A DNA stretch of 64,000 nt. It comes from Erwinia piriflorinigrans CFBP 5888. Its GTDB lineage: Bacteria; Pseudomonadota; Gammaproteobacteria; Enterobacterales; Enterobacteriaceae. The notes beneath the pieces are model-generated. The model searched no databases. It was given only the letters and a program-made list of their open reading frames with translations, and was not told the DNA's origin. The DNA lies in assembly GCF_001050515.1 (NCBI RefSeq), contig NZ_CAHS01000015.1, positions 186,001-250,000 on the forward strand, written 5' to 3'. The translations under genes were made by a program, and so were the position numbers. Shown here piece by piece: positions 9,795 through 18,667 of the stretch (position 1 is its first letter; the number at the start of each line of letters is the position of its first letter).

Positions 9795-10061
9795 TCAGCT
9801 GATGCGAACGCTGAATGCCCCGCCCGTTTCCTCTTCCGCTTCTTTCATCACCCGCACAATCCGCTCAAAATCATCCTGATGCGGATGCCCGTGCAGATGG
9901 CGTAATGTAATGCGCAGCGGCAACGGCACGCCAGCGGTGAGCATATCCCAGAGTGCATCCAGATTGTCGCCAAAAGGATCCAGATCGAATTTAAGTGCAA
10001 ACTTACGGTAGAAGTCGGTGCTGTCTTCCACCTGCCGTAAATCAAAACTTACCAGCAGCAT
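9795..10061 (-). CDS. Barstar-family ribonuclease inhibitor
   Basis: Small acidic cytosolic inhibitor (88 residues) expected to bind and block the barnase-type ribonuclease encoded just upstream. It carries the barstar core DNLDALWDML (residues 33-42), followed by PLPLRITLRH, and a C-terminal helix ERIVRVMKEAEEETGG rich in acidic residues that would face the basic RNase active site. It resembles E. coli YhcO in length and core. The ATG lies 1 nt after the barnase stop (TAAGATG), so translation is probably coupled and inhibitor is made with the enzyme. Any enzyme retained in the cytosol would be neutralised. Confidence 0.88.
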   Translation of the reverse strand: MLLVSFDLRQVEDSTDFYRKFALKFDLDPFGDNLDALWDMLTAGVPLPLRITLRHLHGHPHQDDFERIVRVMKEAEEETGGAFSVRIS

Positions 10062-10062
10062 C

Positions 10063-10533
10063 TTATTTCACCTGTTCGAAATGACGATAATGGTCTTTTG
10101 TAACAAAGATCAGCCCATCGTTTGAGTACAACATACGGTCTGTACCGCGTCGACCGCACTGGTAGTTGACATCAGCTTCAAACCAGCGTCGCCCGGATTT
10201 GTCGGGTAATCCTCCTTCACGATTGCTAAAGCGGTCGCCGCCAATCGCTCTGCCGGGCAATACGCTGCACAGATTGCCCTTTGCCGGATCCCAACCTTGA
10301 CGGCGTGCCTCACCCTTATGGATATAGTAATCCGGCAGCTGCTGATGCTGTTGAAGGTAGTCCGCCACTCTCCGCTGCTGCGTCAGTACGCTAATATCCC
10401 GGCTTTCAGCACGCACTGCGCCAGTCTGCGTTTGCTGGCTGTTGGCAGGCGCGGTATGCGGCCCCTGTTTATGTAGCCCGGCATAGCTGGCGATAATCAC
10501 CAGAATAGCCGCAATAATGAGTTTTTTATTCAT
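10063..10533 (-). CDS. Secreted barnase-type guanyl-specific ribonuclease
   Basis: Extracytoplasmic RNase of the barnase (N1/T1/Ba) family, 156 residues. A hydrophobic N-terminus (LIIAAILVIIASYAGL) acts as signal peptide or signal anchor, followed by a Gln/Ser-rich spacer and the catalytic domain from about residue 50. By alignment with Bacillus barnase the key residues are all present: Lys of the YIHKGEA helix, the general base Glu of WFEADVNY, the two Arg residues of GRRGTDRMLYS, and the catalytic His of DHYRHF. Two extra cysteines (NLCSVL and NYQCGRRG) could form a disulfide outside the cytosol. In operon with its barstar, which starts 1 nt after the stop. Confidence 0.92.
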   Translation of the reverse strand: MNKKLIIAAILVIIASYAGLHKQGPHTAPANSQQTQTGAVRAESRDISVLTQQRRVADYLQQHQQLPDYYIHKGEARRQGWDPAKGNLCSVLPGRAIGGDRFSNREGGLPDKSGRRWFEADVNYQCGRRGTDRMLYSNDGLIFVTKDHYRHFEQVK

Positions 10534-10588
10534 GTCGTCTGGCAGATCCTGAATTCTGACGAATGGAAAAGCACATAAATGGCTTTGG

Positions 10589-11608
10589 TTAAATTAAATC
10601 AGCGGCGCGCAGTTCAGCCTTGAGATAAGCGTAGTAGACCGGAGCGGCTATCACGCCCGCAAGACCAAAGGCAGACTCAAACACCAGCATCGCCAACAGA
10701 ATTTCCCACGTCTTTGCACTGATGCGGCTACCAAAAATACGCGCATTGATAAAGTATTCCAGCTTGTGGATCAGCATCAGATAAATCAGCGCGATCAGCG
10801 CGGCTTTAAGTGAAATGGAAAGCCCGATCAGCACAATGACCGTATTGGAGATCAGGTTGCCGATAATTGGCAGCAATCCGGCGATGAAAGTCAGGACCAC
10901 AACGGTTTTCGCGAAGGGGAAGTGCAGCCCGAAGAGCGGCAGTATGCCAAACAGAAAAGCCCCGGTCAGAACGGTATTGACCAGTGATACCTTGATCTGG
11001 GCGAAGACCACATTGTGAAAGGCAGCGGCCAGGATAGTGAGGCGGTTGAGCATCGCTTCTTTTAATGGCGCATCCGGGCGTTTACCGCCGCCGATCCGCA
11101 GAGAGATAATCGCCCCCAGCAGCATGCCGATAAGCATAGTGGCAAAGGTATGCGCCGTGTTACGGCCAAAGGTTTGCACCACGACCAGGTGTTCGCGCAG
11201 CCAGCCCATCACCTGATTTTGTAATTCATCAATGTCTGACGGCAGATAGCGGGTAATAACCGGGGAAAGCGTATGCTGAGCATCCTCCAGCAGTTTGCTG
11301 GCCGTGGCATGAAAAGCGGCAGGGTTTTGGAAGTCGTGTAGCAGAAAGCTAATCAGTTTAGTAATACCCGTAACCAGCGCAAGGATCAGCACCACGCTGA
11401 GGAACATAATGCTGATCCAGCGGGCTATTGGCCCCTTCACCAGACGTTCCACCAACGGGGTCAGTGCCAGGATGGTTTCATAAACGATAAAACCAGCCAG
11501 AAAACAGGGCAGCAAACGAAGCGGGAAAATGGCAAACAGTGCAGAAAAAACCAGCAGGTAGCTGGCGATCTGGCAAAGCATTACACGATCATAATTCCTT
11601 ATGTGCAT
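10589..11608 (-). CDS. AI-2E family (PerM/YdiK-type) permease
   Basis: Inner-membrane protein, 339 residues, with the layout of the AI-2E exporter family. Two N-terminal membrane segments come first, then a third near VVLILALVTGITKLISFLL and a soluble domain (about 95-150) with amphipathic helices. A C-terminal block of five segments follows with the typical LFGLHFPFAKTVVVLTFIAGLLPIIGN stretch. Family substrates range from AI-2 to sodium/protons and are not predictable here. Family members usually start close to the first membrane segment as this one does, and AGGATC lies before the ATG. It is on the same strand as the barnase pair but 55 bp away, so co-transcription is possible. Confidence 0.8.
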   Translation of the reverse strand: MHIRNYDRVMLCQIASYLLVFSALFAIFPLRLLPCFLAGFIVYETILALTPLVERLVKGPIARWISIMFLSVVLILALVTGITKLISFLLHDFQNPAAFHATASKLLEDAQHTLSPVITRYLPSDIDELQNQVMGWLREHLVVVQTFGRNTAHTFATMLIGMLLGAIISLRIGGGKRPDAPLKEAMLNRLTILAAAFHNVVFAQIKVSLVNTVLTGAFLFGILPLFGLHFPFAKTVVVLTFIAGLLPIIGNLISNTVIVLIGLSISLKAALIALIYLMLIHKLEYFINARIFGSRISAKTWEILLAMLVFESAFGLAGVIAAPVYYAYLKAELRAADLI

Positions 11609-11746
11609 GAGGGATCCTGTCTGTTGGGTATAAATGGAGCTTATTCAGACAGTATACTCTTTTTTATCAATTTTTTGCGTCAGGTCATCGCAACAGGTCA
11701 GCATCGCGAGGCGTTGCCAGATGGGTGTGTGGGGATCATCGTGCAG

Positions 11747-11795
11747 AAAAAACCGGGACGACCGTTAATTGCCCGCCGTCCCCCGGTTTTTCAAG
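11747..11795. terminator. Bidirectional terminator next to the AraC-type regulator
   Basis: AAAAACCGGG (from about 11748) pairs with CCCGGTTTTT (to 11791), flanking a further short ACG/CGT pairing. Oriented with T tracts on both strands. It directly follows, and slightly overlaps, the stop of the minus-strand SoxS-like gene. Confidence 0.75.
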
Positions 11796-12132
11796 CGTGC
11801 GCAGAGACTTGCACCTGACGCCGCCATGCTCCAGGTGATTGCCCGAACTGGCGTTTAAAACTGCGGTTAAAGGACTGCTGCGAATCGAAGCCAAAGCTTA
11901 TTGCCACATCCAGAATCGGCTCACCACCCCGTGCGAGGCGTTCAGCGGATTTTTTCAGACGGCGCTCACGGATATATTCCCCCAGCGCATAGCCGGTATG
12001 CTGTTTGAACATGCGCTGCAGGTGCCATTTAGAGTACCCCGCACGATCTGCCACCGTGTCTAAGTCCATCTTCCCTTCAATGTGGTTATCGATCCACTTA
12101 ACAAGATCGCTAATAAAATCATCGTGACTCAT
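11791..12132 (-). CDS. SoxS/MarA/RamA-type AraC-family activator
   Basis: Single-domain AraC activator with two helix-turn-helix motifs, expected to bind mar/sox/rob boxes and control efflux and stress genes. The start at ATG 12132 (MSHDDFISDLVKWIDNHIEG) gives 113 residues, the normal size, with AGAGGAG upstream. An in-frame start 102 bp further upstream would add a tail the family lacks. The first recognition helix region GYSKWHLQRMFKQHTG matches MarA/SoxS almost exactly, as does the second (GFDSQQSFNRSFKRQFGQSP). It has no sensor domain, so activity should follow its own expression. It could equally be named ramA or soxS; no marR or soxR partner is adjacent. Confidence 0.85.
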   Translation of the reverse strand: MSHDDFISDLVKWIDNHIEGKMDLDTVADRAGYSKWHLQRMFKQHTGYALGEYIRERRLKKSAERLARGGEPILDVAISFGFDSQQSFNRSFKRQFGQSPGAWRRQVQVSAHA

Positions 12133-12373
12133 CGCTGTACTCCTCTTTTTGTGTGGGCATACTGGCTTTTGGTACTGGATTTGCCTGCCCCGCCGCATGT
12201 TGAATCCACTTAAAAGCAACTTTAACGGGTGCATTTAGTAACGTTATGTCAGTCGCTCTTATAATGCAAGTATTATTGTTGCACTAAGTCAGTTTGCTAC
12301 AGCGCTGTTATTGATGGCTTGATGCAGGATAAGCAATGGCAGGCGGCCTCCCTTACGCGTGGGGAGACCGTAT

Positions 12374-12835
12374 TCAGGATATGCAGCTCTGCTGGCGCTC
12401 GGATTCGCCAATGCCGCGCTGCAAAATATCGTGCAACGCATCGGCAACGGTACGTTTTGCCAGAACATCAAGTGAAGCCTGTTCGGCTTCTTTTGCCAGC
12501 TCTTTGAAGTACCAGCAGGCGTTGGCGCTTACCACACAGCACGGTTCGACTTCGGGACGGCCTGCCATTAATGGCTTATCTTCAATGACTGACAGATAGA
12601 TGTCGCACAGCGTAATCAGCTGTGCGGGACGTCCCAGCCGTATAGAACCGCTGCGGCCCAGCGTTGAAACGATAATGCCGTCACGCGTGAGCGGCACCAT
12701 CATTTTGCGTACAAAACTCGGGTTAGCTTTCAGACCATCGGCAAGAATTTTGCTGGTGCAGCGCAGACCTTCGCTATTCGCTCTGGCTATACACAAAACC
12801 ATTTGCATGGCGGTGGGAAAACGAATATCAAGCAT
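12374..12835 (-). CDS. Rrf2 family transcriptional regulator (YwnA-like)
   Basis: Dimeric winged-helix repressor of the Rrf2 family, 153 residues. The N-terminal wHTH reads RFPTAMQMVLCIARAN then KILADGLKANPSFVRKMMVPL, with the wing around GIIVSTLGRSGSIRLGRP, followed by a dimerisation helix. Three cysteines occur (EPCCVVSANACW), but not in the spacing of IscR or NsrR iron-sulfur regulators. It is closer to YwnA-type members that respond to thiol-reactive compounds; that sensor role is inference. The ATG is preceded by AAGGA at 8 nt. It is 200 bp from the SoxS-like gene, in the same direction, and has no obvious target gene next to it. Confidence 0.82.
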   Translation of the reverse strand: MLDIRFPTAMQMVLCIARANSEGLRCTSKILADGLKANPSFVRKMMVPLTRDGIIVSTLGRSGSIRLGRPAQLITLCDIYLSVIEDKPLMAGRPEVEPCCVVSANACWYFKELAKEAEQASLDVLAKRTVADALHDILQRGIGESERQQSCIS

Positions 12836-13054
12836 GTTGAGATCCTTGCTTTTAACTGTTCATTTCAGGATGAACCATTGGTATACAAAAGCATTGAAAA
12901 TCAGTGAACTATAAAAATAGACGGTAGATAATATAACAAATATTGTTGCAGTTTAGAAGCCATGCACTAAGCGATACGGGCTATTGTTCATATCATCACA
13001 GGTGACTGCCGCTCACCGGCTGTTTTCGAGCGGGCAGTTCATTAGGGTATTTAA

Positions 13055-13981
13055 TCAAAAGATGGAGCGTCCGATACGCTCTGCCAGCAGTTCCAGAGCC
13101 GCCGTGCCTGCCAACGAATTACCTGAGCCATCCAGTTCAGGAGACCACACGGCAATGCTCATCTCACCCGGCACGACGGCAATAATGCCGCCGCCCACGC
13201 CCGATTTCCCCGGCATGCCCACTCGCCAGGCGAACTCACCTGCCCCATCATACATCCCGCTGGTCACCATTAAGGCATTAATCTGTCGAGTCTGTTTCGG
13301 GGTTAACACTGCAGCTTCCTGTCCACGACTGCGGCCATGATTGGCAAGATAAAGAAAACAGCGCGCCAGCTCAACGCAGCTCATCGTCATCGAGCAGTAG
13401 TGAAAATAGGTTTGCAGTACTTTGGGCACGTCGTTAGCAAAGTTACCAAATGATTTCATCAGCCAGGCTATAGCCGCATTCCGTGCGGAGTGGTCATATT
13501 CAGAACGCGCCACATGACGGTCATAACTGATTTCCGGCTGCTGCGTCAGGCTACGCACCACTTCCAGCATACGCTGGCGCGGTGCGGTAAGACGCGTTTC
13601 CAGCATATCGCAAACGACCAGCGCACCCGCGTTAATAAACGGATTGCGCGGTTTTCCCTGCTCTAGTTCAAGCTGCAACAATGAGTTAAACGGCTGGCCG
13701 GATGGCTCTTTTCCTACCCGCTGCCACAGTTCGCTTTCCTGGTAACGCGTCATTGCCAACGTCAGGGAGAGCACCTTAGAGATAGACTGGATGGAAAAAC
13801 GTTCTTGCGCATCTCCTGCCTGATAAATAGTGCCATCCAGAGTACAGACGGCTATTCCCAGGCGTTCAGCCGGAACCTCTGCCAACGCCGGAATATAGCT
13901 GGCGACCTTGCCCTGTCCGATTAATGTGCTTGCCTGCTGGAGAATATCCTCCAACAATGTATTACTCAGAACGTTCACCAT
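13055..13981 (-). CDS. glsB: Glutaminase
   Basis: Serine-dependent glutaminase hydrolysing L-glutamine to glutamate and ammonia in the cytosol. It belongs to the beta-lactamase-fold family. The 308-residue length matches E. coli YneH (GlsB), and sequence agreement is strong throughout. The catalytic Ser66-x-x-Lys69 pair sits in [10 protein letters not shown]. Other conserved blocks are [47 protein letters not shown] and [16 protein letters not shown] good ribosome binding site (GGAAGGGG) precedes the ATG. Divergent from sotB across a 259-bp AT-rich gap. The released ammonia would help in acid resistance, as proposed for enteric glutaminases. Confidence 0.95.
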   Translation of the reverse strand: MVNVLSNTLLEDILQQASTLIGQGKVASYIPALAEVPAERLGIAVCTLDGTIYQAGDAQERFSIQSISKVLSLTLAMTRYQESELWQRVGKEPSGQPFNSLLQLELEQGKPRNPFINAGALVVCDMLETRLTAPRQRMLEVVRSLTQQPEISYDRHVARSEYDHSARNAAIAWLMKSFGNFANDVPKVLQTYFHYCSMTMSCVELARCFLYLANHGRSRGQEAAVLTPKQTRQINALMVTSGMYDGAGEFAWRVGMPGKSGVGGGIIAVVPGEMSIAVWSPELDGSGNSLAGTAALELLAERIGRSIF

Positions 13982-14240
13982 GCCCCTTCCTGTTTAAACG
14001 GGTGTAACTCTCTCATTTTCGGCGTAATTCTTCCGCCTCAGTGCCATGACGTCAAATGCTGCCGTAGTCGATAAAAAGGCATTTGTCACGGTGAAATATA
14101 GCAGTAATCACTTATATTCCGATTTACAAAATTATTTATTTTTTTATTTCATCTCACCAATAAATAAAAGACAATATCCAGGAATTATTCTCAAATCCTG
14201 CTTTCGGGTTAACATTATCTCAACACAGCGCTAACTTTTC

Positions 14241-15425
14241 ATGCAAACAATTCCTGTTTCTCGTAAAACCGCATGGCTACGCGTGCTGATGCTCGCTATT
14301 GCCGCTTTTATATTTAACACCACTGAATTTGTACCGGTGGGCCTGTTGTCGGACATTGGCAGCAGTTTTTCTATGCAGACGGCACAGGTGGGGCTGATGC
14401 TGACCATTTACGCTTGGGTCGTGGCGCTGATGTCACTACCGATGATGCTGCTGACGCGCAATGTCGAGCGGCGTCTGCTACTGATGATAATATTTGTGAT
14501 GTTTGTTGCCAGCCACGCGCTCTCGTCCGTGGCGTGGGACTTCACCACCCTGCTGGTCTCGCGTATTGGTATTGCACTCTCTCATGCGATTTTCTGGTCG
14601 ATTACCGCTTCGCTGGCGATCCGCGTTGCGCCCCAGGGTAAAAAGACCCAGGCGCTAAGTATGATGGCGACAGGCACCGCGCTGGCAATGGTGCTCGGGC
14701 TGCCTATCGGCCGCATGATCGGACAGTTACTCGGCTGGCGCATGACCTTTGCGGTCATTGGGGTGGTCGCGTTTGTCACCATGCTGCTGCTGCTGAAACT
14801 GCTGCCTAAGTTGCCGAGCGAACACACCGGCTCATTGAAAAGTGTGCCGATGCTCTTTCGCCGTCCGGCGCTGATAGCATTGTATCTGCTGATTGCGATC
14901 ACTGTTACCGCACATTATACCGCTTACAGCTATATCGAGCCGTTTATTCAAAGTGTTGCCGGGCTTAGCGGCGGTTTCACCACTTTCCTGCTGTTGATTT
15001 TCGGTGCGGCGGGGATTGTCGGCAGCGTGCTGTTCAGCATTTACGGGAACAAATTCCCGGCAACGTTTTTACTTGGGGCAATCGGCTTAATCACCCTGTC
15101 GATGATGTGTCTCTATGTCTCGGCAACCCATACGCTGGCGGTTTCTTCACTCTGCATTGTCTGGGGAATGGCGGTGATGGTGATGGGCCTGGCAGTGCAG
15201 GTGCGTGTGCTGGCGCTGGCTCCGGATGCCACTGACGTGGCGATGTCGTTGCTGTCTGGTATCTACAATATCGGTATCGGTGCCGGAGCGCTGCTCGGTG
15301 GTCAGGTAAGCCTGCACCTGAATATGGCCAGCGTGGGCTATGTCGGTGGCGCTATCGGCATACTCTCTCTGTTGTGGTGTGTGTGGAGTATGAAACGTCA
15401 TCCGCAGCTACGCCTGAACGGATAG
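14241..15425 (+). CDS. sotB: Sugar efflux transporter SotB (MFS)
   Basis: Inner-membrane proton-driven exporter of the major facilitator superfamily (DHA1 branch), 394 residues with about twelve membrane segments. It starts [23 protein letters not shown], and the block [18 protein letters not shown] in segment 1 is characteristic of SotB (YdeA), which exports arabinose and other sugars or IPTG and limits their toxic build-up. The motif A-like loop between segments 2 and 3 reads [12 protein letters not shown]. It is followed by a strong hairpin terminator at 15444. The gene stands alone, divergent from glsB. Confidence 0.93.
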   Translation: MQTIPVSRKTAWLRVLMLAIAAFIFNTTEFVPVGLLSDIGSSFSMQTAQVGLMLTIYAWVVALMSLPMMLLTRNVERRLLLMIIFVMFVASHALSSVAWDFTTLLVSRIGIALSHAIFWSITASLAIRVAPQGKKTQALSMMATGTALAMVLGLPIGRMIGQLLGWRMTFAVIGVVAFVTMLLLLKLLPKLPSEHTGSLKSVPMLFRRPALIALYLLIAITVTAHYTAYSYIEPFIQSVAGLSGGFTTFLLLIFGAAGIVGSVLFSIYGNKFPATFLLGAIGLITLSMMCLYVSATHTLAVSSLCIVWGMAVMVMGLAVQVRVLALAPDATDVAMSLLSGIYNIGIGAGALLGGQVSLHLNMASVGYVGGAIGILSLLWCVWSMKRHPQLRLNG

Positions 15426-15443
15426 GTTTTCATTGGGTAAGGT

Positions 15444-15474
15444 CCCCGGCTCTTGATCGGATCAGGAGCCGGGG
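15444..15474 (+). terminator. sotB terminator
   Basis: A long stem forms between CCCCGGCTCTTGATC (15444-15458) and GATCAGGAGCCGGGG (15460-15474), with one wobble pair. It lies 18 nt after the sotB stop. The following sequence is only weakly T-rich. Confidence 0.7.
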
Positions 15475-15750
15475 GAACGGCTTTGTTTCTACATAGCGTG
15501 GGAGTCTATTACTACTTTAACTGTCTGAATTTTCGCCATCGACGTAACACACCTCGCACGACTCAAGCCTCCTTCGAATAAATACTATCTACTAAGTCTG
15601 CTAATGATTTGTCCGTATTTTTTCAGTCTAACCGCCACGGTTTACCGCACATTAATACGCAGTCAGGCATTGTATAAGGTAGATGAATTACAGAAATGAG
15701 CCTTATTTTACAGCCTTGCAGTCGTGCGAAAGTTAATAAGGAATAAAATC
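15475..15750. other. AT-rich leader upstream of the effector kinase
   Basis: With the sotB terminator this makes a 325-bp gap without genes. It should hold the kinase promoter. I looked for a HrpL-type hrp box (GGAACC, 15-16 nt, CCACNNA) and found none. AAGGA at about 15739-15743 is the probable ribosome binding site of the kinase. Confidence 0.4.
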
Positions 15751-16797
15751 ATGCCCCAAGCAGTAGCACAATACAGCACAGCGATAGGAAATGACGTAAA
15801 CATTTCAGTCAGCCAGCCAGTAGCCCGTATATCGCTACCATTAGTTTCTCTACATAACACGTGTGTCAGTCCTGCTATAAACACCGGAAGAGCAGATAAT
15901 CTGTCAGATGAAAAAAGAATGCCTCCCAATGACAATTCACTTCCGAGAGAAATAGTAGACTGGACAAGTAATCGGGAAGCAGGCTTGGGTGGAAGAAAAA
16001 GGAAAGCTGCCGTCAGCGTACTTGAAGAACAGGATGGCTTTACGAAAGAGAGTGCAAGACAGTTACTTGCTGACTACAAATTTCCTGATAATAGTTTTTA
16101 CAGCGACTATATGTTCGCACTGGATGTTGAGCAAACTGGAAAAATTCCGCCGTGGGCTGGCAGATTCAAAAAATGGCCTCGCTTAGATGACGGTTCGGAA
16201 GAAATTTTGCAAACAGTTAGAGTTGCAAAACCCGATTTCCCACAGCATAAATTGAAATTAAATTTGGGTGGTGTCTTATCTAAGGGAGGCTATGGAGAGG
16301 TTTATTTAGATGCGGATGATAAAGATTATTTAATAAAAAAAATCCCCATTGAAAATTTCACCGTTCCTGTCGGTAAGTATTTTATTGAAACAACTCCTAT
16401 TGAAAGCGCCCTGCACGAAGCTGAAATGTTTAATCGTTATTATGGTGAAAGAGCCGCAATGGTATTCGTGGATAAAAACAATAACGCTTATATCCGCATG
16501 TACAGAGTGCCCGGAAAAACGCTTGGATCGCTATCGCCTGGCTCATTACCTGATGATGCCAAACAACGATATGTCGACATGATTGAAAAGTTGAATAATA
16601 TCGGCATCATTCATGACGATCTACATTCTGAAAATATATTATGGGATGTGAGCTCACGGCTTTTTTATCCCATTGATATTAGTGATGGGCGTGACAGGTA
16701 TTTTAGCTCTGATACAGAACGTAAAGATGAAATAAATGAATTAGATGAAAATGATTGGTATAGGATACTCGCTCAGATAGAGGGTAGAAAACAGTAA
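15751..16797 (+). CDS. OspG/NleH-like kinase, putative type III secreted effector
   Basis: Protein of 348 residues with a C-terminal kinase fold (about 165-345) resembling the OspG/NleH/YspK effectors that enteric bacteria inject into host cells. Visible kinase landmarks are a glycine-rich loop GGVLSKGGYGEVY (173-185), a Lys pair at 196-197 (YLIKKI), a helix-C Glu near 223-225, and a catalytic loop HDDLHSEN with His288, Asp290 and Asn295. Asp309-Ile-Ser replaces DFG. No activation-segment domain follows, as in OspG. Residues 1-90 are Ser/Asn/Gln-rich and may hold the secretion signal. The start at ATG 15751 has AAGGA upstream; a GTG 27 nt earlier is less likely. The gene is clearly more AT-rich than its neighbours and no secretion genes are near, suggesting transfer. 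Host target unknown. Confidence 0.75.
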   Translation: MPQAVAQYSTAIGNDVNISVSQPVARISLPLVSLHNTCVSPAINTGRADNLSDEKRMPPNDNSLPREIVDWTSNREAGLGGRKRKAAVSVLEEQDGFTKESARQLLADYKFPDNSFYSDYMFALDVEQTGKIPPWAGRFKKWPRLDDGSEEILQTVRVAKPDFPQHKLKLNLGGVLSKGGYGEVYLDADDKDYLIKKIPIENFTVPVGKYFIETTPIESALHEAEMFNRYYGERAAMVFVDKNNNAYIRMYRVPGKTLGSLSPGSLPDDAKQRYVDMIEKLNNIGIIHDDLHSENILWDVSSRLFYPIDISDGRDRYFSSDTERKDEINELDENDWYRILAQIEGRKQ

Positions 16798-16865
16798 ATC
16801 CGCCCGATAAAAATCGGTATAGTGACATGTTGGCGGATCCCGGCTTACCACTACTTTTGCATTTT

Positions 16866-16885
16866 GCGGCCCGTAGCCGGGCCGC
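16866..16885. repeat. GC-rich inverted repeat after the DppA-like gene
   Basis: GCGGCCC (16866-16872) and GGGCCGC (16879-16885) form a 7-bp stem with a 6-nt loop just beyond the minus-strand stop at 16896. No T run follows on the minus strand, so it may be an mRNA-stabilising hairpin and not a terminator. Confidence 0.5.
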
Positions 16886-16895
16886 GAAGGTACGG

Positions 16896-18488
16896 TTATT
16901 TCATATCTACCTGGTAAAACGCGTGTTTGCCAAAGGGATCAACCTGGTATCCAATGACCTCTTTACGTACCGGTTCGAAGATGGTCGAATGCGCAATCAT
17001 CACCGCCGGAGCCTGATCGTGCATGATCTGCTGCGCTTCACGGTAAAGAGTGACGCGCTGTTGCCGATCCTGCGCGCTGCGCGCTTGGCTAATCAGGCGC
17101 TCAAACGGCGGGTAGCACCACCTGGCCGCATTGGAGCCACCGTTAGCCGCCGTGCAGCTGAATAGCGGGCTGAAGAAGTTATCCGGATCGCCGGTGGCGG
17201 TAGTCCAGCCCACCAGCGCCGCCTGGTGTTCACCGTTCTTGATGCGCGAAAGATATTCGCCCCACTCAAAGCTGACAATATTGGCTTTTATCCCAATCTT
17301 CGCCCAGTCCTCCTGAATCATCTCGGCCATGCGGCGAGCGTTCGGATTGTACGGGCGCTGAACAGGCATTGCCCACAGCTCTACTGTGGTTCCCGGCGCG
17401 ATACCAGCCTCTTTCAACAGCGCTTTCGCCTGCTCCGGCGCATAGTCATAATCCTTCAGATCTTTATCCGCGCTCCACACGCCAGGGGGAAGCAGATTTT
17501 TCGCGGCAATTCCGGTCCCCTGAAATACCGCCTCAATGATTGCCGGTTTATTGATCGCCATACTCAAGGCCTGACGCACCTTGATATTATCCAGCGGCGC
17601 TTTTTGGGTATTGAAAGCCAGATAGCCGGTATTAAGTCCTGCCTTCTCCATCACGGTGATATTGGGGTTCGCACGGAGCCGTGGCAGATCGGCCGGGTTT
17701 GGGAACGGTATAACCTGACATTCATTCTTCTCCAGCCTGGCGGCACGGACTGATGCATCCGGCGTGATGCTGTAAATCAATCGATCCAGTTTTGCTTTAC
17801 CCTGCCAGTACTGCGGGAATGCGCGGAACAGGATCCGTGAGTCTTTCTGATACTGCACCAGTTCAAAAGGCCCTGTGCCAATCGGCTCACGATCAAGCTT
17901 TTCCGGCGTACCGGCTTTCAACATGGCATCGGCATATTCCGCTGACAGGATCGAGGCGAAATACCAGCTGAGGTCGGCAAGAAACGGTGCCTCCGCGTGC
18001 GCCAGGGTAAAACGCACGGTATGCTCATCCACCTTTTCTATATTTTGTAGCAACTGGCCAAATTCGAGACTGTTGAAGTTAGCGTAGGTGCCGTTCGAAA
18101 CCTTATGGTACGGATTTGCCGGGTCTTTCTGGCGCATAAACGAGAAGATGACATCATCGGCGTTAACATCACGCGAGGGCTGAAAAGAGTTGTTGCTATG
18201 AAATTTAACACCGCTGCGCAGATGGAAAGTATAAATCTTACCATCCGGGCTGACATCCCAGCGCTCTGCCAGGCTTGGGATTAGCTGGGTCGTGCCTGGC
18301 GTAAAGTCGACCAGACGGTTATAAATAGGCACCGCGCTGGCATCCACGCTGGTGCCGGAAGTATACAGCTGCGGGTTAAAGTTTTCGGGAGAACCTTCCG
18401 AACAGTACACCAGCGTTTTCGCCAACGCGCCGCTGGTTATACTCAGCGTCAGTGCCGCCAGTAGCGTATGCAACAGGGTTTTCTTCAT
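16896..18488 (-). CDS. DppA-like periplasmic dipeptide-binding protein
   Basis: Periplasmic solute-binding protein of the peptide/nickel ABC family (SBP_bac_5), about 530 residues. The signal peptide MKKTLLHTLLAALTLSITSGALA is followed by mature KTLVYCSEGSPENFNPQLYTSG, nearly the E. coli DppA N-terminus. Shared blocks include IGTGPFELVQYQKDSRI, NECQVIPFPNPADLPRL, ELWAMPVQRPYNPNARRMAE and a C-terminal IAHSTIFEPVRKEV. I chose ATG 18488 (GAGGA upstream); another ATG lies 6 nt further up. No permease or ATPase genes accompany it, so it must work with a transporter encoded elsewhere or act as a chemotaxis receptor. Divergent from the PepT-like peptidase, which fits a peptide-utilisation pair. Confidence 0.9.
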   Translation of the reverse strand: MKKTLLHTLLAALTLSITSGALAKTLVYCSEGSPENFNPQLYTSGTSVDASAVPIYNRLVDFTPGTTQLIPSLAERWDVSPDGKIYTFHLRSGVKFHSNNSFQPSRDVNADDVIFSFMRQKDPANPYHKVSNGTYANFNSLEFGQLLQNIEKVDEHTVRFTLAHAEAPFLADLSWYFASILSAEYADAMLKAGTPEKLDREPIGTGPFELVQYQKDSRILFRAFPQYWQGKAKLDRLIYSITPDASVRAARLEKNECQVIPFPNPADLPRLRANPNITVMEKAGLNTGYLAFNTQKAPLDNIKVRQALSMAINKPAIIEAVFQGTGIAAKNLLPPGVWSADKDLKDYDYAPEQAKALLKEAGIAPGTTVELWAMPVQRPYNPNARRMAEMIQEDWAKIGIKANIVSFEWGEYLSRIKNGEHQAALVGWTTATGDPDNFFSPLFSCTAANGGSNAARWCYPPFERLISQARSAQDRQQRVTLYREAQQIMHDQAPAVMIAHSTIFEPVRKEVIGYQVDPFGKHAFYQVDMK

Positions 18489-18667
18489 CTCCATCCTCGC
18501 TTTTATTTGACATTATCCGGGGCCTGCGTAAAACCATTAAAGGATTGTTCCCTGTCGCCAGCAGCAGATCACAAGGTAAGTCCGCTCGAAAAACGAAAGG
18601 GATTAATAAATAACCCAATTTGCCACATTACAGTACTGTTTTACTCTGCGACAAATAAGGAACCGTT

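Noticed and set aside
15475-15750. HrpL-type promoter box before the effector kinase
   Set aside because: No GGAACC with CCACNNA at 15-16 nt spacing; the nearest look-alikes (GGAACG at 15474, GTAAC near 15545) lack the partner half at the right distance.
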